From the NCBI GenBank assembly GCA_032622095.1, contig CP136061.1, positions 120,786,754 to 120,850,753 on the forward strand: DNA of 64,000 nucleotides. The letters run 5' to 3'. Source of the stretch: Siphonodentalium dalli (lineage: Eukaryota; Mollusca; Scaphopoda; Gadilida; Siphonodentaliidae). Shown here piece by piece: positions 60,508 to 64,000 of the stretch. Below the pieces are notes generated by a model that had not been told where the DNA came from, searched no databases, and saw nothing but the letters and a program-made list of their open reading frames with translations. Positions within the stretch are counted from its first letter, which is position 1, and every line of letters begins with the position of its first letter. The position numbers were made by a program, and so were the translations under genes.

Positions 60508-62657
60508 TGTGACAGAAAATTTAATAAACAACAATCGGTCGGCTGAATCGGTAGGAAATTATAAGCACACTTTCTACTCTTTTATGACATGTATGCACAC
60601 AGGAAGGAACATCTGCAGCCAGATTCATAATTCAAACAATGTTCACTAGATTATGATACCGATCCTATTATCCCTCGATTATAGCAACCACCAGCTCACC
60701 TGATGCGCTCGTGGTTGTTTATACGCTGAAAACCAGCGAAGACGTAATGACACGGTTTCTGACGTCATTTACGCCATTGTGGATTTGCGGGCCAGAATCC
60801 AGATAAGATTGCACAATCTACGACAAGTAGACCTTGTCATGTCGTCTCAGTCGGGATCACTGGATGTGCTACATACATTATTCGTAGCGCTATATCGCTG
60901 ATAAAAGGCAAATTTGAGGCACAGCATACTGTGTGGTTGCTCCACTACGTGTCACGTATGATTAATATTATACAATGAGTACGGCCAGTCATACACAATT
61001 AAGGATAGTATCTTGTTAGTTATGTTTGTATGCTCGTAAACTGTTCTATATAATTATTCTACGTATTGTGATTACCACTACATTTAACCCTATCATTACA
61101 ATCACTGCATGGGAATGGAACCTTTATCCTAGACCACGGAATCACTACAAACTTTAATTATATATCTGATGTATACTCACGGGCATGATTAATGTTACAG
61201 AACATTTAATAAACACCAATCAGTCGGCTGAATCATTAGGAAATTATAAGCACACTTTATATTCGTTTATGACGGGTGAAATCTAGAAATATGCACACAC
61301 GAAGGAACGTCTGCAGACATATTCACAAAGTATACAACAATTGGTGTCTAACTAGGCATCGACAGGTGAATTGAACATTTTTCAGCAGGAATGATAAAAC
61401 GCGGTGGTGTTGAATGCGGACAAGTATAGCATTGTGGCAACTTACTAGATAATGCCATGAAGGACAAAGATTAATGGAATCTGCTGAAAGTCGTCAAAAT
61501 TAAATGTGGTATCGCACGACTTATTAATTATAAATTCTAACACGTCTCATGTCTTGTTATCAACAAGGAATGTTATGATTATATTTTATATAATCTTTGA
61601 TATAATTATATGACTATCAAACAAAGGTATTGGTAGATACCAATACTAACTCCAGAGGTCAACAGTTTTTTATGTTTTGTTGAAAATAGGATTTTTGTAA
61701 GATCTTACTTTTTAAAAGCCAATCGACAATATGCATGCCAGATATATACTCTTCAGTCAACGGTATAGATGGAATTTGAAGCAGTTTGTAGTTCATACTT
61801 CACATTTTACCACAAAACTATTATTTGTATATTTTCTATACAGAATATCATTACATCAGACGAGGGTTTATCAGGTTTTGATGGTTTTCTTGCCCTATCA
61901 CGGCACTCTCAAAATGTGGTTTGATGCTTATTCCCATAATAATGAGTGAGCTCTCGAGTGACCTTCGATTATAAAATGTGACACGACGCAGAATGTGTGC
62001 GATAGAACCACTAAACAATTTGCGTATTTTCCATGAACATGTAAAATTATTTACCTGTAATATTCAGTGATTTCTGGTTTTTTTTAAAAGGAGAAAACTC
62101 TAATTACTCCAGGATAGAAACACACGTAGTATGGAATCTATCTGCCAACCCATCTTATCAATTTAAAATATGTTAAACGGACATGGCTCATTCGAACGTC
62201 CAATTTTTTTCTACGTAATTTGGAGCGACGGATGCGATAGGTCGATACGATATGAACTATTGATATACTGCCTTCATATGCTCGGAAAAACACTTGCGAA
62301 AGTCACAGCCATTTTCAGCCGTTTTTAACTTTTCGCCAGAGGTAAGACAAACGCTCTTTATTGCTACCATATCAGGAATAGACTACCACGAAACGCTCTT
62401 TTATGTTCCATGTCGTGCCAATGGCCGCTTTGTGTTTGGGACCAAACACCGCATTCACAGTTGTATTTTTCATTACGTCAATGGGTCTTTTTGGGTTACA
62501 TAATGTGGTATAACTCAAACTTATTGACATTCAGTCCCATTGGCTCTGGTTAGTGCAGTATTATGGCGGGGACTTGCTTTTTTTCGGGTGTGTATAGTTG
62601 ATGTTGTTTCTCTTGTAAGCGATATCTACATCGATCATTGGTTTATTTATTACGCAC

Positions 62658-62696
62658 CTGTCGTTTCAAAAGGTCCAACATCCTTTCAACCAGCTC
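62658..62696 (-). CDS. Putative micro-exon, 39 nt (ELVERMLDLLKRQ), copy 2
   Basis: Same as 21340-21378. Confidence 0.5.
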
Positions 62697-62960
62697 CTGA
62701 AAATAAATTACTCACATTGTTAGAATGTTGATCTAAAACAGTTGAACAGTAGAAATTGGAAATTTGAGGGCTGAAAGAAATTAATTGAGCAAGTTGGCAG
62801 TGGACACCTCAAGTTTGGCATGTGGCTTACGTTATCAATTCCGAGTACTTGTGTGAAATAAGTGATATCGATTGCATGATATTCGTACACAATGCCTCCA
62901 CCCGATACGGCCGGATATGTTAAATATGTTAGGCAGATAGGGAATACAATATACTCTAAT

Positions 62961-63149
62961 AAGGTATACAGTGGGCCGTGGCATACCCCACGATGATACG
63001 GGCCGTAATACAGGATAACAAGGTATACCGTGGCATACCGACGATAGGCGGGCTGTAATATACGCTAAAATGTACACCGTGACATGCCCCCACGATGATA
63101 TACTGACTGCAGTACACGCTAACAAGTTATACCGTGTTCACCCATACAA
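62961..63149. repeat. ~50-60 bp minisatellite, copy 2
   Basis: Same as 21643-21831. Confidence 0.7.
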
Positions 63150-63698
63150 ACTATATAGCGGGTCCGAATCCAATATTTGTAGCTATGTAATAAATAGAGC
63201 ATGACTTAGAGTTACTGCGCCGGTATAGTCCCCAGCGAAGCGGAGGAGAGAACTATACCCACCAACTGGGCACTATACCCGCATATTCAACGACAAGACA
63301 TGCTCGAATTTGTTATAATTCAACCGAACATGCATGCTACATAGCTGTATATATCCCACCAGGTTGGCGTCAACCCAAATTGCTCGACTGTTCAAAGTCC
63401 CTCAGGAGAACTTAATAGAAATCAAGTACAACTCTCTTTACTGAGAACACGCATGAGTATCCACTTACCGATACATAGTTTAAGAAAACACAATTGTCCC
63501 AAAAATTTCTTAAACCCAAACGTGTAGAATTTTAATTTTATTTAATATATATATAGGGGTCAAAACTGGCGTTGTTCAAAGTTGGCCGATTGGCGCCGTT
63601 TGGGATGGCAACGAGGGGAACCAGCATAGATAAAACGGTATTCCAAAATGTTCTGTAAATTTATATTACGCATCCACGTGATACGATGAATCTAATGA

Positions 63699-63723
63699 CT
63701 CCTTCTGGCTCTGACCCACCTTC
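63699..63723 (-). pseudogene. Decayed micro-exon, copy 2
   Basis: Same as 22381-22405, with both splice sites lost. Confidence 0.45.
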
Positions 63724-64000
63724 ATGGAAACAGAGAAAGTAAATGTTCTAATCTGGGTAAACTACATGTATTCCAAAAGCGCAACAGTGGGTGCGAGATG
63801 GTGTATGAACCGGAATTAAGTTGTAATGTGATACATGCGATTAATGTGACAGAAAATGTAATAAACTCCAATCAGTCGGAACTTATAAGCACGTTCTGTT
63901 CTTTTATGACATGTAAAATCTAAAACTATTCACACAGGGAAAAACTTCTGCACCCAAATGCATAATGTATAGAACAGTTTTCTATTTGTAGCACATATGT

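Larger units (their letters stand above)
41334..64000. repeat. Copy 2 of the ~41.33 kb repeat (first ~22.7 kb)
   Basis: Near-identical direct copy of 1-22682. Any stretch of this half not listed separately has the same content as the matching part of copy 1: subtract 41333 at the start, 41330 from ~4000 to ~10800, and 41318 after ~11200. The copy runs off the window before its minisatellite array would begin. Confidence 0.95.

Overview
The window looks like non-coding-rich DNA of an invertebrate animal, most likely a marine mollusc (probably a bivalve). It is AT-rich, with no long ORFs, no operons and no bacterial genes. It carries decayed C-terminal pieces of non-LTR retrotransposons and two degenerate copies of the metazoan HEEADTR/CXC-domain multicopy gene. 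It also has MITE-like elements with microsatellites, a long minisatellite, and canonical GT-AG splice signals around very short exons. The species assignment is an inference.

Layout. The whole window is one ~41.33 kb unit (1-41333) followed by the first ~22.7 kb of a nearly identical direct copy (41334-64000). Within the unit: (a) 1-4911, a mobile element whose interior is a ~4.4 kb imperfect palindrome with a broken HEEADTR/CXC gene in each arm, ending in a ~143 bp hairpin; (b) 4912-22800, a patchwork of related 0.4-1 kb modules, several of which hold one micro-exon on the minus strand, interrupted by a TTAA-target element, LINE fragments and a microsatellite-bearing insertion; (c) 23119-26194, a ~3.1 kb array of a ~31 bp minisatellite; (d) 26195-38060, a diverged second version of 1-9620, with a shorter form of the terminal element, a 2.26 kb tandem duplication, a 1.5 kb LINE with an 11 bp target-site duplication and a MITE; (e) 38060-41317, more modules.

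The most interesting signal is a scattered set of minus-strand micro-exons (21-78 nt) with good 3' and 5' splice-site sequences. Almost every one is a multiple of three, is open in phase 0, and encodes Gly/Glu/Arg/Pro/Asp-rich peptides (for example GGDPMPEGE, EGEKPEGK, PEGPPPK, DGQGEGEE). Their flanking intron sequence is shared from module to module. This looks like a gene, or gene remnant, built by amplification of an intron-microexon-intron cassette, so exons could be skipped, added or lengthened without a frameshift. No first or last exon, promoter or transcript evidence is visible, so the protein and its function are unknown. The other longer ORFs in the window read as chance ORFs or transposon debris.

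The two 41 kb copies differ mainly in microsatellite and homopolymer lengths and a few single bases. The duplication is therefore either very recent or an assembly/haplotype artefact.
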